This document shows positions 34,651 to 45,769 of a DNA stretch of 64,000 nucleotides, piece after piece. The notes beneath the pieces are model-generated. The model was not told the origin of the DNA. It made no database searches and saw only the letters and a program-made list of their open reading frames with translations. This DNA is from Adiantum capillus-veneris (taxonomy: Eukaryota > Streptophyta > Polypodiopsida > Polypodiales > Pteridaceae). The stretch covers positions 63,842,996 to 63,906,995 of the forward strand of contig CM043970.1 in assembly GCA_014529385.2 (NCBI GenBank), given 5' to 3'. Within the stretch, counting starts at the first letter, position 1. Each line of letters opens with the position of its first letter. Made by a program: the position numbers and the translations under genes.

Positions 34651-36070
34651 GATTGTGGATGCAAGGTCCACCACTTGTTCAAGCTAGATCTAAGAAAGTA
34701 TATATACTGAGTCTTCAAACTAGTAAACCAAGGGAAGAGAGAAGAGAGAAGCAGGGCCATCACTTGTCCAAGCTCATCTCTAGACAACATAGAGAGATGT
34801 TATGTCTACTAATTGTCCAATATAGTCATGGAGAAATGATAGAAGGTTGATCCACTTGTCCAACCTATCATCTCTAGTAAAATGGGAGGTTTGGCCTTAA
34901 GATTCACCATGTAACCAACATATACTTCATTGTATTATGAAGAGTAGAAAAGAAAAGCTCCACCACTTGTCTAAGGTAGTTCCAAAATCAACATGGAGAG
35001 AAGAAAGCTTCACCATTTGTCCAAGATAGGTTCCATTAAAACATGGAAAACCTCATATATGTTGTACATGGAAGCTTTTTTCCAAGGTCCACCACTTGTC
35101 CAAGCTAGGATCCATTAAAACATGGATAGAAACAAGGCTCCACAACTCGTCCAACCTTTATAGCTGCGAAGTGTACCGGTTGTCTAAACTAGGCATGGGA
35201 AAATAATAGAAGGTCCACCACTTATCCAATATATTATCTCTAATAGAATGGGAGGTTTGGTCTCAAGATTTAGGAATTGGCTGACCTGTATTTCATTGTA
35301 TTATGATGAATTTGGTTTTAAAGTCAACTACTTATCCAAGCTATAAGTTTATATCTTGAATGGTATTCCTTCCCATCACTTAGAAAACCAATGATATGTT
35401 GTACATGGGAGGGTTTGTTACAAGGTCCACCACTTGTCCAAGCTAGTTTCATTGAAACATGGATGAAGACAAGCTCCACCATTTGTTAAAGCTAGACTCC
35501 ATTGAAATCTAGAAAATCCATTCTATGTTGTACATGGGGTTTTTGTTTTAAGGTCCAACACTTATCCAAGCTAAGATCCATTGAAACATGGAGTAGAGAA
35601 ACACTCCACCACTTGTCCAAGCTAGGCAACATTGATAGTAGTTGGTTTTTTTTGAAGATCCACCACGTGTCTAAGCTAACTCTATTGAAACATAGAGAGA
35701 AGCAAAGGTCCACCAACTGTTCAAGCTAGGCTCCATTGAAACATGGACAGAAGCAAGCTCCACCATTTCTCCAAGATAGACTCCATTGAAACATGGAGAG
35801 AATCAAAGGTCCACCATTTCTCCAAGCCAAGATCTAATTGTCCAACCTATAAGGTTATATCTTAAATGGTAATCTTTCTAATCACTTGGAATACCCATGA
35901 TATGTTTTACATGGGGGTTTTGTTCCAAGATCACCACTTGTCCAAGCTAACTCTATTGAAACATAGAGAGAAGCAAAGGTCCACCACTTGTCCAAGCTAG
36001 TCTCCATTGAAACAAGGAGAGAAGCAAGCTCCATCATTTCTCCAAGATAGGCTAGCATGGATAAGTGCAC
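34651..36070 (-). repeat. Second inverted array block
   Basis: Diverged copies of GGTCCACCACTTGTCCAA with unit sequences such as GGCTCCATTGAAACATGG recur, near 34664, 34962, 35088, 35420, 35607, 35706, 35979 and elsewhere. It looks like an older, more decayed part of the inverted array, separated from it by HAD2. Confidence 0.85.
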
Positions 36071-36554
36071 CTTGAAACCAACCTTCCTATGAGGCAATAG
36101 AGCATATGCTACATATTTTATGTATGCCCCATGCCTCAAATTAAGAATTTATAGATTAGAAGTGGACCTTGCTTAAATGTCACATGCAATAAATTAAGGA
36201 AAAATAGCCAAGTGGATTGTATTCCTCAATGGATCCTTGCTTTCACAAGTTGTGAACCTTGAGTCACTTTTACATTAACTTGGACAAGTGGTGGACCTAT
36301 AAACCAAGCTCTCCATGTTGAGATAAGTTGTAGGTAGGACAGTAGAACATAGACAACGATAATGGATGCAATATACTCCTCTCCTAATAATCCAATTGAT
36401 TGAAACCATGATATTTTAGTTGTTTTCATTGTGTATTGTATGTGCATAAAGTGGAATGAGACCTTAAGAAAACTCAAATTTTTGACAAAATCTCTATATT
36501 TTATACATGATATATTGAAAGTTGTCCAACCTGGGAATTGGGATTTTCCCACTT
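36071..36554. other. Right subterminal region
   Basis: Mostly unique sequence with one forward motif near 36277. Close to the end, GTTGTCCAACCTGGGAATT (36521-36539) contains the array core in inverted form, and GGATTTTCCCACTTT (36541-36555) matches the left subterminal palindrome half. No gene is seen. Confidence 0.5.
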
Positions 36555-36570
36555 TACCTAATATGGTCTT
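36555..36570 (-). repeat. Right terminal inverted repeat of the 35-kb element
   Basis: TACCTAATATGGTCTT at 36555-36570 is the exact reverse complement of 1502-1517. Confidence 0.93.
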
Positions 36571-36574
36571 GCAT
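36571..36574. repeat. Right target-site duplication GCAT
   Basis: GCAT directly follows the right terminus and repeats 1498-1501. The copia frame continues GCA-TTG-GTA-GAT (A-L-V-D). Confidence 0.93.
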
Positions 36575-37918
36575 TGGTAGATAACCAATCGGGTAGAAAT
36601 CTTAAAGCTTTGCGAAGTGACAATGGAGTCGAGTACATGTCCTCTGAGTTCAAGGACTTTTGTAGTAAAAGAGGCATTAGAAGATAGTTTACCACGCCTT
36701 ACACACCCACCCAAAACCGTGTGGCTGAGAGGACAAATAGAACCATTCAAGAATGGGTCACTTCTATGTTGTCTACGGCCAACTTACCTCAAGAATTTTG
36801 GGGAGAAGCTGTTACAAACGACTGCTTATTTGATCAATCGGACACCTAGTACACCACTAAATTACAAGGTTCCACAGGAGATGTGGATGGGAAAAGAGCC
36901 AAATATGTCAAGTTATGTGTATTTGGATGTGAAGCATTCTCACATGTGCCAAAAGAGCTTAGGCAAAAGTTGGACCCCAAATCACAAAAGTGCATCTTCA
37001 TTGGATATGGTGTGAACGGAGAGATGGTATATTGTCTTTGGCACCCGGAATCTAAGAAAGTTATACACAGCTCATAGGTGATATTCAACAAGTCTAAGAT
37101 GCATAGAAAGCCAGTGAAAGACATTGAATATCGTAGAGTATGGTTTGAGGAAATTCCATCACCACCGATTACACAGAATGTTGGATGTCCTAGTGATGCA
37201 CCTTCCGCTAGTACACACACACATGTTGCTCCAAAGAGAGCGGAATCCAACAATCAAGCACTTTGGAGATCTACTCGTACATCTTGTGCACCTAAGCATT
37301 TTGAGCCAAGATTGGACTACTTGCTAGTCACTCACTATGTTGAACCCACTTGCTACAAAGAGGCCAGTCAAATGGAGGATAACGTGAAGTGGGAAGAGGC
37401 TATGCAATCTGAGTATAAATCAATCTTACCAAATGAAACTTGGGAGTTGGCACAATTACTTGTGGGTAAACAGACATTGCCATGCAAATGGGTGTACAAG
37501 AAGAGGTACACGACAGATGATCCCGAGCCTACGTATAAGGCTAAATTGGTTGCTAAAGGGTTCAAACAAACGAAAGGTGTGGATTCAGATGAAATCTTTT
37601 ATCTTGTAGTCAAGATGACTACATTGCGTCTTGTGCTTGGTCTAGTAGTCATCAAGGACATGGAATTGATCCAAATGGATGTGAAGACAACGTTTCTTCA
37701 TGAGGATCTTGAAGAGGATGTCTACATGAAACATCCAGAAAGTTTTGCGATAAAGCCTAATAAGCGAACACGAGTAGAACTAGTGTGTAGACTCAAGAAG
37801 GCTTTGTATGGATTAAAGCAAGGTTCAAGTCAATGGTACATCAAGTTGGATAGCTACATTCAATCCAGGGTTACGTACGGAGCCAAGAGGATCACTACTC
37901 GTACACAAAGTGGTTGAA
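36571..37918 (+). pseudogene. Copia A, right part: integrase 3' half and reverse transcriptase start
   Basis: The frame continues the integrase from 1501: [19 protein letters not shown] carries the second catalytic aspartate (about 36617), and VAERTNRTIQEW the glutamate. A TAG at 36685-36687 interrupts it. Downstream are PNMSSYVYLDVK and RQKLDPKSQKCIFIGYG (integrase C-terminus), then the copia RT start (WVYKKRY, AKLVAKGFKQTKGVD, LIQMDVKTTFLHEDLEEDVYM, ALYGLKQ). A 1-nt frameshift near 37868 follows; QGYVRSQEDHYSYTKW is readable in the next frame. The copy ends near 37918, before the YVDD motif, so RT is truncated. It is not functional. Confidence 0.87.
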
Positions 37919-38055
37919 TGTGCTACAAATAGAGGCGGGGAAGGCCATGCAAAATACAAAAAACTACCTAATGCAAGCCAAAAATTGACAACTCTACACA
38001 CCTGGCAAATAATATGAACACCATAGCCGTTGATATATATATATATATATATATA

Positions 38056-38111
<56 letters not shown>

Positions 38112-39032
38112 ACAAGCAATGGGTGCAATCCCCCCCCGTGCAAGAGTGAGCATATCCCTCTTGCACGTATTTTATTCTTAGAAGAGTTCATGCTAAAAAA
38201 TGTTACATCAGTTCGCACTTGGGCATAAAATATTCATGGCTCATAAAGAGCTCAATATAACAATAAATAGATGTCTACACCTCAACTTATAAATGAACCA
38301 TAAAATACTAAGAATTGCCACGAAATCCAATGGTGGCAGTTTTATTCCGAATAACTGCTATCGCCTTATTGTCCAACACCTGCCAATCACTAATTTTCTC
38401 ACACAACACCCGACAAGTGATCATATTTCACAGTTCACTTAGACATTGCCCCGACATTGCAGTCCTTTATCAAAACATTAAATATTTCACAAATAAATCA
38501 TCAAAATATCAACTCCATTACATACACCGGGGTTGAAAGAAAATTATCCTCAATTGTTACCAAAACCAAACTAGAGACAGTGGTAGCCAGCCACATTGAT
38601 AGAGTGGTCTAGTAATTGGTCTTGCCTAAACCAGTGGATCTACACCAATGGGTGTGCTACCAAATCCACAAATCTGTACTAATGCTGCCTAGATCGACGA
38701 GTTTGCATTTAATTTTGTGCTGCCTAAATTGGAAAATATGCACTAATGCTGCCTAGATTTGTGAATTTTCATTTTAAATTCGTGTTGCCTAAATCAACGA
38801 ATCTACACCTAGTACTGCCTAATCGGCAAATCAACACTTGAAAGAGAGGAACTGCCTAAATCGGTGAATTTGTGTCTGTAGGTGTGTGGTATGAAAGTAT
38901 TAAGTGATGGTAGTGCAGACGTAGTGATGCTTCATAAATCCATTTACTCTCTTCCAAAGAATGATTTTTATATTTTACCAAATATCTTCTGTACTGGTTT
39001 CCTATACGGGTAGTGGTCATGTCATGATCTAA
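37919..39032. other. Microsatellite and unassigned repeat-like spacer
   Basis: A (TA)n tract (38031-38058) runs into a (GA)n tract (38059-38107). From about 38610 to 38880 a degenerate unit with CTGCCTAAATC recurs some six times at irregular spacing. The rest may be LTR or 3' sequence of the gypsy remnant to the right. No gene is seen. Confidence 0.55.
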
Positions 39033-39660
39033 TATTATTTTGGAGTCAAAATTTCTTCGTCGTTCTCGATTGAAGGGGGTTCAATTGTGGTAGGAGTATC
39101 AGGAATAGGTCCCTTATGTGGTCTCAACAAACTAACACAGAAGGAGTTATGTATTTTTCAATGTGAGGGAATGCCCAAGCTGAATGCATTGTCATCGATC
39201 TTTTGAAGGATTTTGAATGGGTCATAAAATCTAGGGGACAATTTTACTTTGGGATGTTTTCTATGCTTTCCAAGCGTCATTTTTCTATCATAAGCCAAAC
39301 AAGGTCATTTTCTTTACAAGGTGTGGGTCTTCGTTTCTTGTTGGCTCGTGCAGTGTATCTTTGTTGTGCACATTTAATGCAAGATGTGGCTTCTTGTAAA
39401 ATCTGTGTGTGGTCTCTTGCTAAAGTGTCAGCTGTCTGCAGGAACACCAGTGCTAATAGTGGAGACAGGGACAAGGATTTTCTTCCCGTAGACAATTTTA
39501 AAGGGTACAGGGTTTGTGGAGGAGTGAGGGGTGTTATTGTAAGTAAATTGAAGCATAGGGAGGTGTTGGTCCAAATTTGCAGTATTTTCAATCGTATAAG
39601 ATCTAAGGAGGTCCATAATGTGAGAGTGAAAAACCGAGAGGGTGTGAGGCAAGCGCTCCA
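39033..39660 (-). pseudogene. Ty3/gypsy integrase C-terminal remnant
   Basis: Read leftward, fragments in changing frames show the integrase end: LQFTYNNTPHSSTNPVPFKI, then CAQQRYTARANKKRR and KLSPRFYDPFKILQKIDDNA. GPIPDTPTTIEPPSIENDEE follows, with a stop near 39033. These are the typical last steps of a gypsy polyprotein. The upstream side is broken by the (GA)n tract at 39670. Several frameshifts make it a dead fragment. Confidence 0.72.
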
Positions 39661-39667
39661 AAAACGC

Positions 39668-39669
<2 letters not shown>

Positions 39670-39759
<90 letters not shown>
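39670..39759. repeat. (GA)n microsatellite, about 90 bp
   Basis: An uninterrupted AG dinucleotide run. It generates long false open frames of Ser-Leu or Arg-Glu on the two strands. Confidence 0.95.
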
Positions 39760-39761
<2 letters not shown>

Positions 39762-40101
39762 ACAAGTGCTCTGCAAATGATGCTCTCAATACACAATGTA
39801 TGACTACAAGACCCTAATCATTCTGTTTATAGAATGTTAGGTTGAGGTAGGGCAAAATATGTAATTGGTGCAAAAAACATAAAAGCCCAAAAATGGCTAA
39901 AAATGTGTGCACCTAGCCAGGCTCAAAAAAATGATCAGCCCAACATGAGCTAAAAGTGTCCGTCCATGCAATCTACATGATGTGCAATGGGTGGCCAACT
40001 TGATAAAAATCACTAGCCGTACAAAATTGTGAAGCAATGATGGTGTAACTCTAACACCCCTTCTCAGCACTGGATGCTGTGACAACACAGATGAGTGAAA
40101 G
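39760..40101. other. Unassigned spacer
   Basis: Unique sequence between the gypsy remnant and Copia B, possibly a remnant of Copia B 3' sequence. No gene or repeat is recognised. Confidence 0.4.
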
Positions 40102-43100
40102 GTGAGAAGTCAAGGTCCGTTAAGGTACATCCTTTGTAAAGATTTCTACTGCATTTTCCATTGTAGGTACATACTCCAAATGAAGATCTCTAGCCAAAAC
40201 CCACTCCCAAACATAGTGGTATTGCACCTCAATGTGCTTTGTCCGAGTGTGAAAGATAGGGTTCTTGGAAATAACAATGAAACTCTGTGATTGTCGCACA
40301 AAACATGAGTCGTAGCAGTCTAGGAAAAACACAATTCTCCCAATAATCTCTGTAGCCATATGGCCTCACAAGCAGCATAGCAAGCTGCTATGTACTCCGC
40401 CTTTGTGGAAGTAGAGCAATGGTCCGTTGTCGCTTTTACTGCTCCATGAAATGGTTCCCAAGACGATTGTGAAAACTACTCTTGTAGTAGAGCATCAAGT
40501 ATCTAGATTTCCTGCCCAATCTGAATCTCACCAACCAAGTAAGATGCAACCCTTGAAGCAACCATAGAACACACCATGGTCCAAGGTGCTGTTGATGTAT
40601 CGCAAAGTACACTAGGCACACTGCCAATGTCGCACGAGGTCAGGTGTTGAAGGAATTGAGGAGAAAAACTGTGTAATAGATGTCTGGTTGGGAATAAGTC
40701 AGCCATATGAGGCAACCAACAACATTCCTGTACTGTTCCAAGTCAATATGTGGGGAAGGATCGTGAAGTGATATGTTCTCTCTGGGCTCGAGAGGAGTGC
40801 CAATCAGTTTGCATCCTATCATATGGAATCTCTCCAGGATAGCCTTCACATACTTCCCATGAGAAAATAAGATTCCGAATGGTGTTTGAAAGATCTCGAA
40901 TTCAAGAAAATATTAAAGGATCCCAAGATCAATCATCTCAAAAGTGTCTCCATAGCTTTCTTGATCGACCTGATCCTGCTCGTCCATGAGCCTGTGAAAA
41001 TGAGATCGTCCACATAGAAAATCACTATCTCAACCAAAGAGCCATCATAGACAACATAGACAACATAGTAGTTGGAATCTTATGAGGTAAGCGGTAACCC
41101 TAGCTTCATGAGAAATTGGTCAAGTGTGAGGTACCACTGTCGTCCAGCCTGCTTTAGTCCATACAATGCTTTTCACAACTAGTAGACCCAATCCTCCTTG
41201 CTTGGTATACGAAACCCAGGAGGTGGCTCCACATAAACTTCTTTATCCAAATCTCCGATCAAAAAATCATTTTTTTTGACATCCATCTGGAAGATAGGCC
41301 AACCATCGTTGGCTGTGAGAGCAAACGCTGTGTGTATAGTAGTCATGCAAGTGCTAAGAGAAAAGGTCTCATCAAATTCCATGCCTGGTCGTTGTGTTAT
41401 ACCTCGAGCAACAAGTCTCGCCTTGTGTTTGTTGAGGGAACCATTGGCCTTGTGCTTTGTCTTGAAAATCCATTTCATAGAAACCACCTTCCGCTTGTTG
41501 GGCCTGAGAACCAAAGTCCAGGTTTTATTCTGCTCAATAGCGTCCATCCTGTGTTCATGGGACGCTTCCAACAATCATGCTCGAGTGCTTCCTCCACCAA
41601 AGAAGGCTCAACTGGTGAAGCTTGAATTTTAGACATGAGTGCAAATCTCATGAACTCTGCACTGTCATAAACTTGCCACTGCTTGAGGCGTACAAAACAT
41701 CGAGGCTGTCCAGGGTTTGGTGAGACTGGTAACTTTATGACTTCAGAGGAAGAAATTGTAGAGTAGAGCCAACCAGGTACTAACTTCTCCTTGCGAGGTG
41801 GGACCACCTTCATCAGAGGAGAACCATCATCCACATTAGAATTGGAATCTGACATGGCATGATCAAGTGAAGTAATTGACTGCGGTATAGAGGGTACATG
41901 AACAGGGATAGGGGTAGGATCAGGTGTAGGAAATGGAGGAGGAGGAGGTAGGGAATGTATAGGATTAGATGCTGCCCCCTCTACAAGTGTGTTGAAAAGC
42001 TCCATGAAGGTCACATCACGGCTAACTGTGGTGGTCTTGGTGTCAGGATCATAAAGCCGGTATCCATCAGACTCTTGTGAATAGCCCAAGAAGATGAGCT
42101 TCTTCGCCTTGAAGTCTAACTTTTGTCGCTTCTCCTTTGGCACATGGACAAAGGCCGGACACCCAAAAACTTGAAAGTGTGAGACTGAGGGCTTGCGCCC
42201 ATAATAAGCTTGATAAGGAGTCATGTCCTACAAAGCATGGATAAGAGAACGGTTCTGGATGTAAATCGCTATGTTGCACGCCTCTAACCAGGGCAAAGAA
42301 GCATATCAACAACAGTAAACCCGGGGCAAAGAAGCATGCGCAAGCATTGCATGAGCCATCTCCATGATAGTTTGATTCTTCTGATCAACAACTCCGTTCT
42401 GGGAAGGAGTGTAGGGAGTAGTTAGTTGGCGTTGAATGCCCTCTGACTTGCACCATTGTACAAAGTCCTTCAAGGTGAACTCACCCCCTCTGTCTGAGCA
42501 AATAAATTTGACATGCAAGTCCTTCTGCTTTTTGACCATCATCTTTCAAGTCCAAATGAGACTGAAAGCCTTTGACTTGAGCTTTAAGAACAAAACCCAA
42601 GTGTACCTGTTGAAATCCTCCACAAGCACAAACAAAAATTGTGAGCCATAAATGAAGAAGTGATTATCGGACCGCATAGGTCTATGTGAAAAAGTGTGAG
42701 TGGTGCCGAAGCTCTATTGGATACGTACTTTGGAAAGGCAACCCTATGTTGCTTGCCCATCTGGAAAGCCTCGCATATGCCTAGTGAGGAGCGTATTGCT
42801 GGTAAACTCCTCCACCATAGAGGTCCTAGCAGCTTGTTAAAGTTGTTGATAGCATAGATGTCCAAATCGTGCATGCCATAGAGAAGAAGATTTCGTGGTC
42901 TGAGATAGAAGAGCAGTGAGGCGGTATAGGGAACCATTGCACTCACCGCATGCAAGGATAGTACCTATCGTAGAATAAAAAAATGGTCATTGTGCCACTC
43001 CCAAAGTGTGTGTCAGCTCTCTGAGAGTCCAAATTCGACAGAGAGAGGAGGTTGAAGGCCATGTCCGGAATGTAAAGCGACTCCACTAAACTCAACTTCG

Positions 43101-43210
43101 GGTCTGAGGTAGAACAGAAGAGGGTAATTTGGCATGTACTAGACACTGGAATCTCATGGTTGTCACCCATAGTGACGGTCTTGTTACCATATACATGTGG
43201 TAGTGATGTG
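40102..43210 (-). mobile_element. Copia B, decayed Ty1/copia element lacking gag and LTRs
   Basis: The pol part of a copia element reads leftward from about 43210 (end of protease) to about 40102 (end of RNase H). Its 5' side stops where the LTR of Copia C begins, so Copia C may have inserted into it or joined it later. No LTR of its own is visible. Confidence 0.8.
40120..43210 (-). pseudogene. Copia B pol: protease end, integrase, RT and RNase H
   Basis: In coding order: protease end (LPHVYGNKTVTMGDNHEIPV, MAFNLLSLSNL; 43210-42943), GAG-pre-integrase (42955-42584), integrase core (FICSDRGGEF, TPYTPSQNGV; 42542-42306) and integrase C-terminus (HVPKEKRQKLDFKAKKLIFLGY; from 42224). The RT follows (MKWIFKTKHKANGS, ARLVARGITQRPG, 41574-41179; FYVDDLIF with intact YVDD near 41000; LIGTPLEPRENISL, 40849-40640). 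RNase H comes last (KAEYIAACYAACEAIWL, HIEVQYHYV, YVPTMENAVEIFTK; 40440-40120). At least five frame changes or stops separate the pieces, and the usual integrase glutamate region reads VVDQKNQT. It is dead. Confidence 0.83.
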
Positions 43211-43409
43211 TGTGAACACACTAGGACCACCGGGGCATTTTTCCCTCTCTAGGAGGTTTTTTCCCCTTGAGCATTGTATATACGCCCATCACTCTAGGGC
43301 TATCTATCTTTTCCATTGCACACTAAGAAACACACTCTCCATTGTGTGCCTTGAGCTTCCTTCATCTTCTCCAAGCTATGTGCGTTTCTCTACAACCCTA
43401 ATTCCAACA
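43211..43409 (+). repeat. Copia C 5' LTR (start approximate)
   Basis: A sequence beginning TGTGAACACACTAGG and ending ATTCCAACA stands immediately before a tRNA-iMet primer-binding site. The length of about 199 bp is short, and the start is inferred from the TG...CA rule only. Confidence 0.6.
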
Positions 43410-43411
43410 AT

Positions 43412-43423
43412 TGGTATCAGAGC
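43412..43423 (+). promoter_or_regulatory. Copia C primer-binding site (tRNA-iMet)
   Basis: TGGTATCAGAGC is complementary to the 3' end of plant initiator tRNA-Met and follows the LTR by 2 nt, as usual for Ty1/copia. Confidence 0.88.
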
Positions 43424-43770
43424 AGGTTGCGTCCTCTCGGGCTTAGTCGCCAGCTGCTCTAGCACATGCCTGCTCACTTTCTTCGATTTCAGTGAGCTTT
43501 GGCAAGATTAGTAGGTTGACAAAAATTTTGGGTGTGCTTGTAGAGCTCAGTCTGCTCAGATTTTTGATTCGGGCTCATTTCGGCCTCTGTTTCCACTACA
43601 GGCAGTACTGCACAGGCTATTTCGTCATTTTGTGCAGAATTTTTGTCAGTGCCGTTTTCTGCATAACAGGTGCCTCATAGTCTTCTACGGTTTGTGCTAT
43701 ATAGCACGTGTTGTTCTCGCTCCGTTTCTCCTATTTTCGGGCAGTTTTCACATCAGGTTCAACATTTACT

Positions 43771-45106
43771 ATGGCTGACAACAACACAGATGTGTTCAAG
43801 ATGTTTGCTGTGCTGAGGACAGGTTGGATGGGGACAACTACCCTATGTGGGCTTATATGATGCAACATGTTCTTGTGTCAAAGGGCGTTGAGAACATTGT
43901 GCAGGGAATTGATGTACGTCCTGGTTCTGAGGATGTAGGCGATGTTGAGGATGTTGCAGGTCTTGCTGCAAGGATTGCTGCTATTAGAGTTGTTTTGCCT
44001 AAAGCAGAACAAGCTTGTTGGGATGTAAACGATGCGCATGCTCATGCATTGATTGAGTTTTCTGTGAAGTGCACCATTGTTCCTCACATCCGTTCAGCAA
44101 AATCAGCAAAACAGGCTTGGGATATTCTAGGAGGTCTTTATGCAAGCTGCAATGAGGCTTAAATTGCTTTGCTGTGTAAAGAGCTGGAGTCGAAGATTAT
44201 GCATGAGAAAGATGATATGGACACTTTCCTTGCTGGTGTCAAGGATATCAATGAGCAACTTATTTATGCAGGTTAAGTCATTATAGACAGTTCCCTTGTG
44301 CAGACTGTTCTTGATGCCTTAGCAGATTCCTACCAGACTTTTGTAGTACTTGGAGACTGATGACCCAAGGAAATCCTGAAGTTGTCAAGTTTGATGCATT
44401 ATGCACATTGCTGTTGCAAGAGTCACTTTCAAGAAAAAACTGAACTAGGCAGCGTGCAGTTGAACAGGCTTTTATTGCTTCTCAAAGAAAGGGTGGTAAC
44501 AACAATGCGGCCACTTCTTATGGTTCTGCTGGCGAGTGGCAAAACTTTTGTTCCCAATGCTTCTGTTTTGTCAGTATTTCGTCTGGAAATTCTGGTGATA
44601 AGGGCAAAAAGAAGATGCGTTGCCATTATTGTAAAGCTAATGATCACTTGATCAAGTCGTGTCCTAAGTTGAAGGCCAAAGAGGCTAAGAAGAAAGAGGG
44701 TGGTTCCACTGCAAATGCCGGTTCCACTACAAATGCAGCCATTGTTGAGTCTTCTGTGAAAGGAGACTGTGTTGCTGATGTTGATGCAGAATGGGCTTTT
44801 AGCGTAGAGTGCGCTTACAATCCTATTGTTCATGATGCATGCTTGTCAGTTGTTGCAGATTCACATGTGTGGTATTTCAACAGTGGTGCTACAAAGCACA
44901 TTACCTCACATCGTGAATTATTTACCTCTCTCAAGTCTGTCCCTCATGGGAATTCAATCACTTGTGCCAACAATGCCTCTTATCCGGTTCAGGGAGTTGG
45001 AAAGATTGTGCTTACTCCTACAAATGGCAGTTCCTTTACACTTGTTGATGCACTTTATGTACCTGGGATCAAGAAGAATCTTTTGTCTGTATCTGCACTT
45101 GCTTGA
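43771..45106 (+). pseudogene. Copia C gag and start of protease
   Basis: ATG at 43771 begins MADNNTDVFKMF. A frameshift near 43825 leads into LDGDNYPMWAYMMQHVL, the normal copia gag start. Gag continues with stops near 44160 and 44275. A good CCHC knuckle, CHYCKANDHLIKSC, is at about 44618-44660. The protease site reads WYFNSGATKHIT near 44872, with Asn in place of the catalytic Asp. LYVPGIKKNLLSVSALA precedes an abrupt end at 45106, where the LTR of Gypsy T begins. Integrase and RT are absent from the window. Confidence 0.83.
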
Positions 45107-45470
45107 TGTTAACCCTCACGGCTCACGGACACCCCATCACCTACGACGAACGTGTATTATGTATTTGGCATGTTAACCCTCACGGCTCACGGACACCCCA
45201 TCACCTACGACGGACGTGTATTATGTATTTGGTAGAGTCAGGTACCGGGCTTGTCGGACCAATAGGAAAAGGGTAAGAGTGATCGCCAATGAGAGGCGCA
45301 CTCTAACTGGGACATTCAAGGGATTAGTTGGCTAAGCATGGGCGCCCAAGTGTGAATGGGGTGAGCTCATATAAAAGCCAACTAAACCTAAAATTCACTT
45401 ATTCTCTCATTTGTGCAATAGAAGAGTGCTCTTGCTCCATCTCCATCTCCATCTTCTTCTTCTTCACCTC

Positions 45471-45519
<49 letters not shown>

Positions 45520-45747
45520 TCATTGCGGTGGCACGACGGCGGTGAAGCGGTTGAGCGCGACATAGCGGTGTCTCCTTCTTCTTCGTGGCGAGGAATCCTT
45601 CACGGCAGGAGCATAGAGCGGTGAGTGACACACCATTGCCCTCTTTTGAGCTTACTAGTTAAGCTAGTTGTGTGCTTGGAGCCGTCTATGGCTCGCACAC
45701 AGTGTTAGGCAAGGCCCTTGCTTCAATAGTGCAGCAAGGAGCGCACA
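45107..45747 (+). repeat. Gypsy T 5' LTR with duplicated first 64 bp
   Basis: TGTTAACCCTCACGGCTCAC starts at 45107 and again at 45171, so the first 64 bp are tandemly duplicated with two or three differences. The LTR proper is 45171-45747 (about 577 bp), ending GCGCACA. A TATA-like CATATAAAAG lies near 45369. A (TG)n(AG)n tract occupies about 45474-45519. No second LTR copy appears in the window, so the 3' LTR must lie beyond 64000. Confidence 0.72.
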
Positions 45748-45751
45748 TTTT

Positions 45752-45769
45752 TGACGCCGTTGCCGGGGA
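45752..45769 (+). promoter_or_regulatory. Gypsy T primer-binding site (tRNA-Asp type)
   Basis: TGACGCCGTTGCCGGGGA closely matches the TGGCGCCGTTGCCGGGGA site found in Tat and Athila elements, complementary to tRNA-Asp. It begins 4 nt after the LTR end. Confidence 0.8.

Larger units (their letters stand above)
1502..36570. mobile_element. 35-kb TIR element carrying DUF7869, ParB-SET and HAD genes
   Basis: This is a 35,069-bp DNA element with 16-bp perfect terminal inverted repeats, a 4-bp target duplication and an insertion point inside Copia A integrase. It carries four coding blocks: a DUF7869-type transposase-like gene (leftward, near the left end), a ParB/DGQHR-like plus SET gene, and two FCP-like HAD exons (rightward). 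About 20 kb of the element is diverged copies of TTGGACAAGTGGTGGACC, forward in the left and middle, inverted in the right part. The termini do not begin with CACTA, and the 4-bp duplication does not fit hAT (8), Mutator (about 9) or Harbinger (3). I cannot assign it to a described superfamily. The DUF7869 gene is the best candidate for the mobility protein; the other genes may be cargo or accessory functions. Confidence 0.88.

Noticed and set aside
5114-36070. Array as a CRISPR or a centromeric satellite
   Set aside because: Spacers are themselves repeated, no cas genes exist, the context is eukaryotic, and the array lies within an element with defined ends.
1502-36570. Assignment of the 35-kb element to CACTA, hAT, Mutator, Helitron or Starship-like elements
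   Set aside because: The termini, the 4-bp duplication and the protein set do not match; no tyrosine recombinase or helicase domain is seen.
37825-39796. Long SLSLSL and REREREREs frames
   Set aside because: Products of the (GA)n tracts at 38059-38107 and 39670-39759.
43412-45769. tRNA-like matches at 43412, 45752 and 54279
   Set aside because: They are primer-binding sites directly next to LTR ends, not tRNA genes; no cloverleaf follows.
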